A stretch of 64,000 nucleotides of DNA from Bin87 sp965262485. GTDB taxonomy: Bacteria; Chloroflexota; Dehalococcoidia; Lucifugimonadales; UBA3495. The notes under the pieces are model-generated. The model did not search any database and was not told the origin of the DNA. It was given only the letters and a program-made list of their open reading frames with translations. A program made the translations under genes and the position numbers. Within the stretch, counting starts at the first letter, position 1. Each line of letters opens with the position of its first letter. Shown here one piece after another: positions 33,619 through 42,502 of this stretch. Where the stretch lies: NCBI GenBank assembly GCA_965262485.1, contig OZ253540.1:744001-808000 (forward strand), read 5' to 3'.

Positions 33619-35052
33619 TTGGCAGGTATAGCCGCTTACGGGGCGTACATTCCGCGCTATAAATTGTGTTCGGAAACGGCTGGCTGGAATTCCCGCCAGG
33701 AACGAGCGGTTGCCAACTTTGACGAAGACAGCGTGACTATGGCGGTGGCGGCCGGCGCGGACTGCCTGGCTGGTCGGGATCGCGCTGCTATCGACGGCAT
33801 TATCTTCGCTTCCACCACGCCGCCTTACGCCGAAAAGCAGTGCGCCGCCATTGTCGCAGCTGCGCTGGATTTGCGGCGGGACATTTTCGCCATCGACGTT
33901 ACCGACGTGCTGCGAGCGGGTACCAACGCCCTGAAGTCGGCGTTGGATGCAGTGGCCGCCGGTAGCGCGAATCAGGTGCTGGTGGTCGTTGCCGACAGCC
34001 GGCAGGGGCCGCCCAGGGGCGAGACGGAACGGGCATCGGGGGATGGGGCCGCCGCATTTGTTGTTGCCAACGAGGGAGTAATGGCAGAACACGAGGGCAG
34101 CTACTCCATTACCGACAACATGCTGGATAACTGGCGGTCCGCCGGCGATCCTTTCGTCCGCACCTGGGAAGACCGGTTTTCCACGGAGGAAGGGATCGCT
34201 CGCATCGTTCCGGAAGCAGTCAGTGGATATTTCCAGCGACTTGGAATCTCCGCCCCGGACGTCAGCAGGGCCGCTATCTACGCGCCCGACGCTCGCCGGC
34301 ACGCCGCCCTGGCGAGGCAGTTGGGTCTCACCGAGGATCAGATTCAGGATCCGCTCTTTGGGGTTTTGGGCAATACCGGCGCGGCTTTCGCTCCCATGCT
34401 GCTGGCGGCGGCGCTGGAATCCGCCGGCCCTGATGAGCTGTTGCTGATCGTCGCATACGGAGACGGGAGCGACGTGATCGGGTTCAGGACAACGCCGGCC
34501 ATCCGGGTTGCCGCCGGCCCGCAGATGGGTATATCAGGCTGGCTGAACGCCCGGCAGGTATTGTCCAGCTATGAAACCTACGCCCGGTGGCGGGACGTTT
34601 GGACGCTGGATGATGCCGCCAGGCGACCTGCCCCGGCGTCCCCGTCAGTGTCCGCTCTGTGGCGTGAAGGGGACAAGAACGTGCGACTGCACGGGGCCCG
34701 TTGCCGGAATTGCGGATACGTGCAGTATCCGGCGCAACGGGTGTGCGTGGAATGTCGCAACCTCGACGATGCGGAACCGGTTTCCCTGAGCGATAAGCCC
34801 GCCACGCTGTTTACATATTCCATGGACTATATCGCGGGCACGGTGGACAATCCGCTGGTGATTGGCGTGGTAGATTTTGAAGGCGGAGGCCGCCTCTTGT
34901 GCATGGTGACCGACCGGGAACTGGACGAGATAAGCATAGGTATGTCGGTGGAAATGAGCTTCCGCAAGTTGAGGGTCGTCAACGGGATTCACAATTATTA
35001 TTGGAAAGCGATACCCCGGCGTACATCGACCCCCGTTGCCGCCGCCGCCTGA
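33619..35052 (+). CDS. HMG-CoA-synthase-like (thiolase-fold) protein fused to a DUF35 zinc-ribbon/OB-fold domain
   Basis: A 477-residue protein. Residues 1 to about 300 follow the HMG-CoA synthase/KAS III fold (GIAAYGAYIPRYKL, IDGIIFASTTPPYAEKQ, GDGAAAFVVANEGV, LFGVLGNTGAAFAPMLLAAAL). The nucleophile site expected as (A/S)CxAGT reads DVLRAGT, with Leu98 where Cys is normal. Residues about 350-465 form a DUF35 module: rubredoxin-like zinc ribbon CRNCGYVQYPAQRVCVEC then an OB fold. In archaea, separate DUF35, HMGS and thiolase proteins form a complex that channels acyl-CoA; here two are fused and the thiolase is next door. TTG start with GGGGAG 7 nt upstream. Confidence 0.85.
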   Translation: MAGIAAYGAYIPRYKLCSETAGWNSRQERAVANFDEDSVTMAVAAGADCLAGRDRAAIDGIIFASTTPPYAEKQCAAIVAAALDLRRDIFAIDVTDVLRAGTNALKSALDAVAAGSANQVLVVVADSRQGPPRGETERASGDGAAAFVVANEGVMAEHEGSYSITDNMLDNWRSAGDPFVRTWEDRFSTEEGIARIVPEAVSGYFQRLGISAPDVSRAAIYAPDARRHAALARQLGLTEDQIQDPLFGVLGNTGAAFAPMLLAAALESAGPDELLLIVAYGDGSDVIGFRTTPAIRVAAGPQMGISGWLNARQVLSSYETYARWRDVWTLDDAARRPAPASPSVSALWREGDKNVRLHGARCRNCGYVQYPAQRVCVECRNLDDAEPVSLSDKPATLFTYSMDYIAGTVDNPLVIGVVDFEGGGRLLCMVTDRELDEISIGMSVEMSFRKLRVVNGIHNYYWKAIPRRTSTPVAAAA

Positions 35053-35067
35053 TTTAGGAGCAGCAAG

Positions 35068-36240
35068 ATGAGAGGAATACGAGACCGGGTAGCCGTGGTT
35101 GGAATGGGTTGCACCCGTTTCGGCGAGCGTTGGGACGCTTCGGCGGCCGACCTGATGGTCGAGGCGGCTTACGAAGCCTACGCAGACTCCGGGCTGGGAT
35201 CGGGCGACATACAGGCCGCCTGGCTCGGTACCGTTAGCAGCTTCAGGACCGGGCAGCCGCTGGCGGAGGCGCTCAAGCTGGACTACATACCAATCACCCG
35301 GGTGGAGAATGCGTGCGCCACCGCCACCGACGCCTTCCGAAATGCCTGCTACGCAGTGGCCGCTGGCATCTACGACATTGTGCTGGCCATGGGCGTCGAG
35401 AAACTGAAGGACAGTGGTTTTTCAGGATTGGCCATCGCCGCCGGCCCCGGCTCAGATGTGGAGCCCCCCACTCCGCCGCCGTCACAGTTTGCAATGGCGG
35501 CCACCCGTTATTTCCATCAATACGACATTGGATACGACGAAGGCAAACGAACCCTGGCCCAGATTGCGTCAAAAAACCACCACAACGGAACCTTGAATCC
35601 CAAGGCGCATTTCCAACGTGAAGTCAACGAGGAGCAGATTATCAATGCTCCCATGATCGCCTGGCCGTTGGGCTTGTACGACTGCTGCGGCGTGAGCGAC
35701 GGGGCCGCCGCCGCCATCATCACCACTCCGGAGATCGCGCGCACGTTGCGGGATGATTACATTCTGGTCAAAGGCCTGGGATTGGCCGTCGGCGCATTTG
35801 GCATTCTGCGCAACGACTGGGACTTTACCTACTTTCCGGAAACGGTGCGGGCCAGCCAGGCGGCATACGACGAGGCCGGCATCAGCGACCCACGCGCGGA
35901 AATAGACATGGCGATGGTTCACGACTGTTTCACCATTACCGAGTTGATTATCATGGAAGACCTGGGGTTCAGCCCACGGGGTCAGGCCAGTGCGGACATA
36001 GCTGATGGCTCGTTCTCCCTGGAAGGTGACCTGCCGGTTAACACCGACGGCGGGCTCAAATGTTTCGGGCACCCCATCGGCGCCAGCGGCATCAGGATGA
36101 TCTACGAGGTTTACAAGCAGATTCAGGGCAAAGCCGGCGGACGCCAGCTACAAAAGGCCGATCTGGGTATTACCCACAACCTTGGCGGCAGGCCCGGATC
36201 CTTCACCTGTTCGGTGGCCATTTTCGGCAGACCTGATTGA
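35068..36240 (+). CDS. Thiolase family protein (SCP-x-like acetyl-CoA acetyltransferase)
   Basis: A 390-residue thiolase. The nucleophilic Cys is in ENACATATDAFRNA (about residue 81), the His of the second motif in VHDCFTITELI and the base region in GGLKCFGHPIGASG. It lies 15 bp after the HMGS-like/DUF35 gene with a TTAGGAGCAGC ribosome site, so the two products are probably partners in acyl-CoA condensation or cleavage. SCP-x-type thiolases without an acetyl-CoA synthase mate often act in sterol or branched-chain degradation. An intrinsic terminator follows. Confidence 0.88.
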   Translation: MRGIRDRVAVVGMGCTRFGERWDASAADLMVEAAYEAYADSGLGSGDIQAAWLGTVSSFRTGQPLAEALKLDYIPITRVENACATATDAFRNACYAVAAGIYDIVLAMGVEKLKDSGFSGLAIAAGPGSDVEPPTPPPSQFAMAATRYFHQYDIGYDEGKRTLAQIASKNHHNGTLNPKAHFQREVNEEQIINAPMIAWPLGLYDCCGVSDGAAAAIITTPEIARTLRDDYILVKGLGLAVGAFGILRNDWDFTYFPETVRASQAAYDEAGISDPRAEIDMAMVHDCFTITELIIMEDLGFSPRGQASADIADGSFSLEGDLPVNTDGGLKCFGHPIGASGIRMIYEVYKQIQGKAGGRQLQKADLGITHNLGGRPGSFTCSVAIFGRPD

Positions 36241-36267
36241 ACATATCGGTCCAAACCCGATGAACGA

Positions 36268-36297
36268 CCCTCTCCCAAATCGGGAGAGGGTTTTTTT
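36268..36297 (+). terminator. Intrinsic terminator after the thiolase gene
   Basis: CCCTCTCCC pairs with GGGAGAGGG across a 5-nt loop, followed by seven T residues. The arms resemble the family F repeat core, so the terminator may be derived from such a repeat. Confidence 0.9.
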
Positions 36298-36435
36298 AAT
36301 TCGACCAAAGATGCAAGCGCGGGATACGGCGCGTATCCGTCTGGCACTGCTATAAATGCACCTGCATCGTGGTGGGTAGTTGACCTCGTCCGGTGGGGAC
36401 TCTGAAGCGATGCGGCAAAGTGGCTTGAGTGGATC

Positions 36436-37341
36436 GTGAGTACAACGACAGATGCAGTGAACGCTAGCTCGGTGGTGATGGTGTCCGGGCGGGGAACGAC
36501 GGTCAATTTCGAGATTGATGACAGTGTACCCATCGAAATCGCCTGCCGACAATTGCGGGAGCATCTGGGGCGCTCCAGAAACCTGTACTCGGATGGCGAG
36601 GTCACCGTTGATGTCGGCCGGCGAATTTTGTCCGGGGACCAGCGGGAACGGTTCCGCAAGGTGATCGAGTCGGAATCCGGTTTGAGCGTCAAGCAGTTCT
36701 GGTGCCAGCCCGCCGTCCTGGATGAATTGCGGCAGCGAATCGACCAACTGTACCCCGAACATGAACCAATCGTGCGCCAGTACCTTCCGGCGGCGGATGA
36801 GTCCAACCAACCGGCCCACAAGCTGCAGGACGCCGTGGCAGCGAATGGCGTTCCCGAACACTCTATCGCCGGCGGCGAACTCTCATCACCCCTTACCGAA
36901 CCGGAGGCCGCCAGCGACGGGCAAGTTTACGTGGGAGGCTTGTCGCCGGGCGGTGAACGGTACGGAATCCCGGCGCTCATCGTTCGTGGCACGTGCCGCG
37001 CCGGAGAAGTCCTGAGGGTTCCGGGCAATGTGGTTGTGCTGGGCAATGTCAATCCTGGTGCGCAAATCATTGCCGAGGGTGACATTCTGGTATTCGGGTC
37101 TCTGAGAGGAATGGCGCACGCCGGCGCAGCGGGAGATTCAACCGCCACGATTATCGCGATGTCCACCGGCAATCCCGGTTTGCGGATAGCCGAGTACGTT
37201 TATTCAACCGATGGCGGCCGCGGCGCCCGGAATAATGACCGTCGAGCCGTTATAGCCAGAGTGCAAAACCGGTCGTTGCGCGTTTCTGCATACCTGAAAA
37301 ACCATTCCATAGACCACGGAGGAAATCCCAATGAGCGGTAG
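36436..37341 (+). CDS. minC: Septum site-determining protein MinC
   Basis: A 301-residue FtsZ-inhibiting protein. An N-terminal domain (SGRGTTVNFEIDDSVPIEIACRQL in parts) is followed by a variable linker (about 100-160) and the C-terminal right-handed beta-helix with VRGTCRAGEVLRVPGNVVVLG, NPGAQIIAEGDILVFGSLRG and GDSTATIIAM, which binds MinD. The C-terminus is longer than in short MinCs. GTG start. It overlaps minD by 11 bp. A TATAAA near 36349 may serve as -10. Confidence 0.93.
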   Translation: MSTTTDAVNASSVVMVSGRGTTVNFEIDDSVPIEIACRQLREHLGRSRNLYSDGEVTVDVGRRILSGDQRERFRKVIESESGLSVKQFWCQPAVLDELRQRIDQLYPEHEPIVRQYLPAADESNQPAHKLQDAVAANGVPEHSIAGGELSSPLTEPEAASDGQVYVGGLSPGGERYGIPALIVRGTCRAGEVLRVPGNVVVLGNVNPGAQIIAEGDILVFGSLRGMAHAGAAGDSTATIIAMSTGNPGLRIAEYVYSTDGGRGARNNDRRAVIARVQNRSLRVSAYLKNHSIDHGGNPNER

Positions 37342-38155
37342 GACCATCGTAATGACTTCCGGTAAGGGGGGTGTGGGCAAGACCACCGCCACGGCCAACG
37401 TGGGAACCGGTCTCGCGCTGCGCTCCAATCGGGTGGTGGTTATCGATACCGACATCGGGCTGCGTAACCTGGATGTGGTGATGGGCCTGGAGAACCGCAT
37501 CGTTTATGACCTGGTGGACGTGGTGGAAGAGCGATGCCGTATCGAGCAGGCTCTCATCAAGGACAAGCACGCCGGAGAACTGTATCTGATCGCCGCGGCG
37601 CAGACCCGAGACAAGGATTGCATATCGGCCGGCCAACTGGTCGATCTGTGCCGGAGGCTGGAGGCGGATTTCGACTACGTGGTTGTGGACTGCCCGGCGG
37701 GTATCGAGCAGGGGTTCCGAAACGCCATCGCAGCCGCGCGGGAGGCACTGGTTGTTACCACGCCCGAGGTAGCTGCGATTCGGGACGCTGACCGCGTCAT
37801 CGGTCTCCTGCACGCCAGCGACATACGCAACGCCCGCCTCATCATCAATCGCATCAAACCTGAGATGGTAAGGCAGGGCGACATGATGGATTCCGGCGAC
37901 GTGCTGGAAATGCTCGGCGTAGAAGCCATCGGATTGGTGCCGTCGGATGACCGGGTGATCACTTCCACGAATAACGGAACGCCGGTGGTTTACGATACAC
38001 AATCGGCGTCGGGTCGGGAGTTCGTACGGATCGCGGCCCGTCTGGATGGCGAGCACATCCCAATCATGGAGCCAATCGAAGAACGCAACGGCTCCATTAT
38101 GGACAAGGTGCGCCACCTGATGGGGATAAACCGGAGAGCGTCGGCTAATGTTTGA
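37331..38155 (+). CDS. minD: Septum site-determining ATPase MinD
   Basis: A 274-residue deviant Walker ATPase. SGKGGVGKTT at residues 11-20 carries the signature lysine, then VVVIDTDIGLRNLDVVMGLE, DYVVVDCPAGIEQGF and IINRIKPEMV. The C-terminal amphipathic helix SIMDKVRHLMGINRRA is the membrane-targeting sequence. It recruits MinC to the membrane and oscillates with MinE. Overlaps both neighbours. Confidence 0.97.
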   Translation: MSGRTIVMTSGKGGVGKTTATANVGTGLALRSNRVVVIDTDIGLRNLDVVMGLENRIVYDLVDVVEERCRIEQALIKDKHAGELYLIAAAQTRDKDCISAGQLVDLCRRLEADFDYVVVDCPAGIEQGFRNAIAAAREALVVTTPEVAAIRDADRVIGLLHASDIRNARLIINRIKPEMVRQGDMMDSGDVLEMLGVEAIGLVPSDDRVITSTNNGTPVVYDTQSASGREFVRIAARLDGEHIPIMEPIEERNGSIMDKVRHLMGINRRASANV

Positions 38156-38405
38156 TTTACTGCGCATCGGACGCGGCAAACGCAACCGGAGTCCTCGACA
38201 GATGGCCCGCGAACGGGTGCAGGCGGCCATCCGGCGTGATCGGCTGGAAGTCTCCACGCCCCAACTATCGGAGCTGCGGGTAACCTTGCTGAGCGCCATC
38301 AGCGAACACCTGCCGGTAGCGCCGGAGTTCGCCGAGTTTGGGTTGCACCGGGATGGCGAGGAATTGTATCTCGTGTCCAGGGTCAGGTTGGAGAATCGCC
38401 GCTAG
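38148..38405 (+). CDS. minE: Cell division topological specificity factor MinE
   Basis: An 85-residue protein with the N-terminal membrane/MinD-binding helix (FDLLRIGRGKRNRSPRQMARER) in two parts and the C-terminal topological domain ending in VAPEFAEFGLHRDGEELYLV. It stimulates MinD ATPase and sets mid-cell division. It overlaps minD by 8 bp, completing minCDE. Confidence 0.92.
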   Translation: MFDLLRIGRGKRNRSPRQMARERVQAAIRRDRLEVSTPQLSELRVTLLSAISEHLPVAPEFAEFGLHRDGEELYLVSRVRLENRR

Positions 38406-38426
38406 AAGTCAGCCGCCCGTGACTTA

Positions 38427-38581
38427 GAAACTATCTCAAAACTGGCGGCCCGCGCAACCCGTCATTCCCGCCCAACCCGTCATTCCCGCGCAACCCGTCA
38501 TTCCCGCGCAGGCGGGAATCCACGACTCATCCTGTCTGCGATCGGACTTTTTGAGAGCATGGCGGGTTTTGAGATAGTTTC
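38427..38581. repeat. Family C repeat element, copy 2 (MITE-like, with 18-bp expansions)
   Basis: A 155-bp element with ends GAAACTATCTCAAAAC and GTTTTGAGATAGTTTC and TTA flanks (38424-38426, 38582-38584). It equals copy 1 plus 36 bp, because the 18-bp unit CCCGTCATTCCCGCGCAA is present three times (one copy with a GCCC variant) instead of once. Confidence 0.87.
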
Positions 38582-38604
38582 TTAGGGGTTGGCACCCTTT
38601 CGGT

Positions 38605-38750
38605 CCGCCCGGATTGCCAGGGGCCTTTTCAAAGTCCTCCGACCTCCGCTCATGGTGAGATTGTCGAACCATCGTTGACCGTCCTTCGACAGGCTCAGGA
38701 TGAGCGGGCGGTTAATTTTCACAACCTTGAAAAGGCCCGCCCGGATTGCC
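38605..38750. repeat. Family E repeat element flanked by 14-bp direct repeats
   Basis: CCGCCCGGATTGCC occurs at 38605-38618 and 38737-38750. Between them an element has inverted ends GGCCTTTTCAA (38622-38632) and TTGAAAAGGCC (38727-38737) and contains CCTTCGACAGGCTCAGGATG, a motif seen in repeats of many bacteria. The direct repeats may be a long target duplication. The gap 38406-38928 holds families C and E, then the MFS promoter. Confidence 0.7.
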
Positions 38751-38758
38751 GCTGCACG

Positions 38759-38786
38759 TTGACCAACTCATTGAGTGGGTTATAAT
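38759..38786 (+). promoter_or_regulatory. Promoter of the MFS transporter gene
   Basis: TTGACC (38759-38764), a 16-nt spacer and a perfect TATAAT (38781-38786) lie about 140 nt before the ATG at 38929, leaving a leader in which no clear structure was seen. Confidence 0.65.
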
Positions 38787-38928
38787 GCTGCCCAAATCAC
38801 ATTTGGAAAACTGCTGCCAGTAATCTGGTTTCCGTTAGGATCGCGCCACGTCACCGCGTCTCCCCACCCCGAATGGCAATCATTCGGGGAACGATGACCA
38901 CGAAACGTCGGCGTTGAGGTGAAGCATC

Positions 38929-40338
38929 ATGGCCACGGCTTCGGTACCGCCAAGCAACTATTTCGCACGCAAAGCGTATCGATTCCTTGCCGCGCTGGTG
39001 TTTCGCGATTTTCGATTCCTGGCGGTGGCAACGCTGTGCAGCGGCAGCGGAGCCTGGGCGCTGATCGTAGCGCGCGGCTCGTGGGTGTTTGGCATCCCTG
39101 AGCTGGAGGCGAACGCGGGCCTTTGGGTGGGGCTCATAACTTTTGCGGCGATGTCGCCGCGGTTCTTCGCCACGCCGTTCATCGGGTATCTGGCGGACAA
39201 AGTAACGCGGAAACGGCTCCTTCAGTGGGTGTATCTGTTACAGCTGGGGCAGGCGGCGGTGATGGCCGTGCTGGTGATGGTGGGCGTTGCGAATCCCTGG
39301 TATGTGGTAATACTGGCGGTGGTCAACGGCACGCTGCGAGCCACCCAACAAACAGCGGCCCAATCCCTCGCGCCAAACCTGGTGGACCGCGAGCGGCTGC
39401 CCAACGCGGTAGCATTGAACGAAGCGATGCAGCAGGGCTCGCGGGCAGTCGGTCCGGCGATTCTACTGGCAGTCGCAGTAATGGTCGGCGCGGGCGCTTT
39501 GTCCGGGTCGGGCAGCACGTTGTTCAGCATTCAATCTTTGGTATTCACCCTGGGCACGTCTGCCATCGTGTTCTGGGCCTGCGCCGCGTTCTATCTGGTT
39601 GCGCTGATTTCGTCGCTGAACATCAGGACCGTATCCAGCGGAAATATCGACCGCCGGCGCAGTTTTTGGGCCAACACCGGGGCCGGATTCGCCTACGCAT
39701 ACAGCACGCCGTTGGTCTTCGGCATTATCCTGATGGCGGTAGCTCACTGTGTGCTGGTCATGTCATTTGAGTCCATGCTGCCGCCGCTGGCGCGCGAAAA
39801 ACTATCTCCGGATGGCTTAACCTTTAGCCAAAACGACGTGTACGCCCTGATGACTGCCTTGGGCATTGGAGCGCTGTTTTCATCCATATTTATCGGCGGG
39901 ATAGTGAGCCACATTACCCGGGGGCGCATGTTCCTGGTGTTGGGATTCACCAGCAGCCTGACGCCCATTGGGTTGGGTCTTTCAGCTCAAACCGGCGTAT
40001 CCATGATCGCCGCCGTGCTCATGGGCCTGGGCACTGCCGGATTCATGACGATTACCCACACCATCATTCAATCGGTGGTGCCTGATGAAATTCGAGGACG
40101 AGTGGCGTCCGTTTACTCGATGCACGTCGGCGGCAGCATGGCTTTCGCCAACCTGCTGTACGGTCGGCTGGCCGACTCGTACTCCGCTGGCTATGTGATG
40201 GCGGTAGTGGGCGCAGCTTTCACCCTGGTGGTCTTGGGCACCCTCATCGGTAGCGGGTTCTGGCGTGGTATCTACCTGCGCGGCGAGGCCCGCCCGGTGG
40301 CCGTCGCAGCTGGGGCCGGCGCCGGTGATGATGATTAG
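38929..40338 (+). CDS. Major facilitator superfamily transporter (exporter-like)
   Basis: A 469-residue integral membrane protein with about 12 hydrophobic segments. It resembles the MFS_3/enterobactin-exporter-like group: VFRDFRFLAVATLCSGSGAW, PRFFATPFIGYLADKVTRKR (loop 2-3 motif DxxxRK-like), and TLRATQQTAAQSLAPNLV with NEAMQQGSRAVGPAI in the middle. Substrate unknown. GAGGTGA precedes the ATG. The C-terminal tail is Ala/Gly/Asp-rich (AVAAGAGAGDDD). Confidence 0.87.
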   Translation: MATASVPPSNYFARKAYRFLAALVFRDFRFLAVATLCSGSGAWALIVARGSWVFGIPELEANAGLWVGLITFAAMSPRFFATPFIGYLADKVTRKRLLQWVYLLQLGQAAVMAVLVMVGVANPWYVVILAVVNGTLRATQQTAAQSLAPNLVDRERLPNAVALNEAMQQGSRAVGPAILLAVAVMVGAGALSGSGSTLFSIQSLVFTLGTSAIVFWACAAFYLVALISSLNIRTVSSGNIDRRRSFWANTGAGFAYAYSTPLVFGIILMAVAHCVLVMSFESMLPPLAREKLSPDGLTFSQNDVYALMTALGIGALFSSIFIGGIVSHITRGRMFLVLGFTSSLTPIGLGLSAQTGVSMIAAVLMGLGTAGFMTITHTIIQSVVPDEIRGRVASVYSMHVGGSMAFANLLYGRLADSYSAGYVMAVVGAAFTLVVLGTLIGSGFWRGIYLRGEARPVAVAAGAGAGDDD

Positions 40339-40380
40339 CCACATCTGCCCAGACCAAACCTTGGAACCCCGGTGTAATTA

Positions 40381-41703
40381 ATGCCGTTTGACGAAACAGC
40401 CCGATACGTGGAAACGACGTCCCAGTCGCGGGCCATCTGGGAGGAGGCTTGCCGCTACCTTCCGGATGGCGACAGCCGCAATTCCATCTTCTGGAAGCCC
40501 TATCCCATCTTCACCGAATCCGCGCAGGGAGCCATCGTCACCGACGCCGATGGGGTGGAACGGCTGGATTTCATCAACACGATGACCACCATGATCCTGG
40601 GGCACGGGCCGGCGCCCGTCCTGAACGCGGTGCGCCAACAGCTCGAACACGGTCTCGCCTACGATTCTCCCAATCGCCACCAGGTGGATCTGGCCAGAAT
40701 TTTGTGCGAACGCATCCCGTCCTTTGAGCGAGTGCGGTTCACCAATTCCGGCACCGAAGCCACCCTGAATACCATCCGCGCCGCCCGAGCCTTTACCGGT
40801 CGAAGCAAATTAGCCAAGGTGGAGGGCGGGTACCACGGCACCCACGATGCCGTGATGGTGAGCCTGCGCATCGATCCCAGTACGGGAGGCGAGTACGACA
40901 ATCCTCAACCCGTTGCCTCCAGCGCCGGCCTGGCTGATGGAACGCTGGAGCAGGCCGTAATCATCCCGTATAACGACGTGGATGTGGCCCGAAAAATCCT
41001 GGAAGCCAATCGCAATGAGCTGGCGGCGGTGATTGTGGAGCCGGTGATGGGATCCGTGGGTATGCTGCCGGCAGACCCGGAATATCTGCAAATGCTGCGG
41101 GATTTCGCCGATGACAGCGGAGCGATTCTGATCTTTGACGAAGTGATCAGCTTTCGCGTAGCGTCCGGCGGAGCGCAGGAACATTACGGCGTCACCCCCG
41201 ATATGACGTCGCTCGGCAAGATTATCGGCGGCGGTTTTCCAGTTGGCGCGTTCGGCGGCCGTGCCGACATAATGAGCCTGTACAGCCCCATCAACGGGCC
41301 GGTCGTGGCTCATGCCGGGACGTTCAACGCCAACCCGGTGACCATGGCGGCCGGTGTGGCGACCATGACCGAGTTGACGCCGACCGTGTATCGCCGTTTG
41401 GCCGAACTTGCAGAATTGCTGCGCCAGGGCGTCAGGATGGTCTGTTCTGAATTGGAACGGCCGGTTGTGGTCACGGGCATCGGCTCGCTGTTTGGAATCC
41501 ACTTCACCGACCAACCGATCCGACATTATCGAGACATCGCAACCACCGACAAGGCCCTGGCGGAGCGGGTGTTTCTGGGGATGCTGAACGAGGGGTTTTT
41601 GCTGGCCCCGAATCTGGTGGGAGCAACGTCGATGGCCCTGGGTGAGGTTGAAGTGGACGCCTTCGTGCGGGCGTTTCGCCGGGTACTGACACGCCAGACC
41701 TGA
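40381..41703 (+). CDS. Class III PLP-dependent aminotransferase (glutamate-1-semialdehyde aminomutase-like)
   Basis: A 440-residue fold-type I enzyme. Key segments are ERVRFTNSGTEATLNTIRAARAFTGR, VEGGYHGTHDAVM, ILIFDEVISFRVASGGAQEHYGV with the cofactor Asp, and TSLGKIIGGGFPVGAFGG with the PLP lysine. It resembles HemL-like proteins but the N-terminus and lack of hem neighbours suggest another amine substrate. It ends before a perfect 28-bp palindromic terminator and stands 42 bp after the transporter gene. Confidence 0.87.
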   Translation: MPFDETARYVETTSQSRAIWEEACRYLPDGDSRNSIFWKPYPIFTESAQGAIVTDADGVERLDFINTMTTMILGHGPAPVLNAVRQQLEHGLAYDSPNRHQVDLARILCERIPSFERVRFTNSGTEATLNTIRAARAFTGRSKLAKVEGGYHGTHDAVMVSLRIDPSTGGEYDNPQPVASSAGLADGTLEQAVIIPYNDVDVARKILEANRNELAAVIVEPVMGSVGMLPADPEYLQMLRDFADDSGAILIFDEVISFRVASGGAQEHYGVTPDMTSLGKIIGGGFPVGAFGGRADIMSLYSPINGPVVAHAGTFNANPVTMAAGVATMTELTPTVYRRLAELAELLRQGVRMVCSELERPVVVTGIGSLFGIHFTDQPIRHYRDIATTDKALAERVFLGMLNEGFLLAPNLVGATSMALGEVEVDAFVRAFRRVLTRQT

Positions 41704-41734
41704 CAACCTCCCGGCCAATTCCCAACCGAATGAA

Positions 41735-41762
41735 AAAGGGGCGACACCGGTGTCGCCCCTTT
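41735..41762. terminator. Bidirectional palindromic terminator
   Basis: A perfect 28-bp palindrome, AAAGGGGCGACACC with GGTGTCGCCCCTTT, flanked by A and T runs, separates the convergent aminotransferase and monooxygenase-like genes. Confidence 0.9.
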
Positions 41763-41791
41763 GGGTTTTCTCAATTCGCCATGTCGTGCGT

Positions 41792-42121
41792 TCAGTCTGC
41801 CGGCGGGCGCTTTTCCCACTTTTCGGGCACCGGATACACCGGTGTTGCAATCTTGCGGACGTTTTCGGTGGCGAACCAGTCGGCGCATTCTTCCCGCCAC
41901 TTGATAAAATGCGGCGCGTTACGGTGCGCATCTACCGCCGCATCGTCCTCGTAGACTTCAAACAGGTGAATCTTGTTCTCGTCTTCGTTGTCCTGGAGGA
42001 CATCGAAGCGCAGACAGCCCGGCTCATCGTTGTTGGAGCCGCGCGCGTCGCCCAGCATGGACGCCATGAACTGGTCTTTGAATCCGGGTTTGATGTTGAT
42101 TTCGACAATCAGGGCAATCAT
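41792..42121 (-). CDS. Antibiotic biosynthesis monooxygenase (ABM) domain protein
   Basis: A 109-residue ferredoxin-like dimeric alpha/beta-barrel protein (MIALIVEINIKPGFKDQFMA, EPGCLRFDVLQDNEDENKIH, then LFEVYEDDAAVDAHRNAPHF). These small proteins oxidise quinone-like or electrophilic compounds without a cofactor or serve other roles. The ATG at 42119-42121 is chosen because AAGGAG lies 7 nt upstream. Confidence 0.86.
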   Translation of the reverse strand: MIALIVEINIKPGFKDQFMASMLGDARGSNNDEPGCLRFDVLQDNEDENKIHLFEVYEDDAAVDAHRNAPHFIKWREECADWFATENVRKIATPVYPVPEKWEKRPPAD

Positions 42122-42238
42122 CGGTATCTCCTTGCCTGTGGTGGTGTCGGCAAATTGCAATGTCGCAGAGATTATAGCATCGACACCCACACCCGGGACC
42201 GGCTGCCTCGCCTTTACCCATGTGTTCAATTCGCTCGC

Positions 42239-42420
42239 GCGTACTCACTTGTCAAACCAAACTGGCCTGCTGTCATTGCGAGGAGCGCCCACCCCCACCT
42301 GTCATTGCGAGGAGCGCAGCGACGTGGCAATCTCGTTGAGGTTGAACACACGCCGGCAAACCACCATTGCTACGGCGACGAGATTGCCACGCTGCGCTCG
42401 CAATGACAAAGTGGGTACCC
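42239..42420. repeat. Family D palindromic repeat, copy 2, with truncated tandem start
   Basis: The full unit runs from TGTCATTGCGAGGAGCGCAG at 42300 to GCTCGCAATGACA at 42408. A truncated first unit, TGTCATTGCGAGGAGCG, lies at 42271. Outer inverted ends GCGTACTCACTTGTCA (about 42239) and TGACAAAGTGGGTAC (right) suggest the true boundaries are wider than the palindrome. The gap 42122-42502 holds only this and the next gene's control region. Confidence 0.75.
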
Positions 42421-42502
42421 CGCTCAATTCGGGGTAGCGATAAGGCGCGGGTCGGTTGTAGAATGCCCCCAATACGCCCGTTTCGACCCGGAGGTAAACA
42501 AC

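Noticed and set aside
36268..36297. Further full copy of repeat family F
   Set aside because: Only the CCCTCTCCC/GGGAGAGGG core is present and a T run follows, so it is best called a terminator.
42271..42408. Repeats at 42.3, 43.5 and 29.4 kb as a CRISPR array
   Set aside because: They are scattered, over 100 bp, palindromic and without regular spacers or cas genes.
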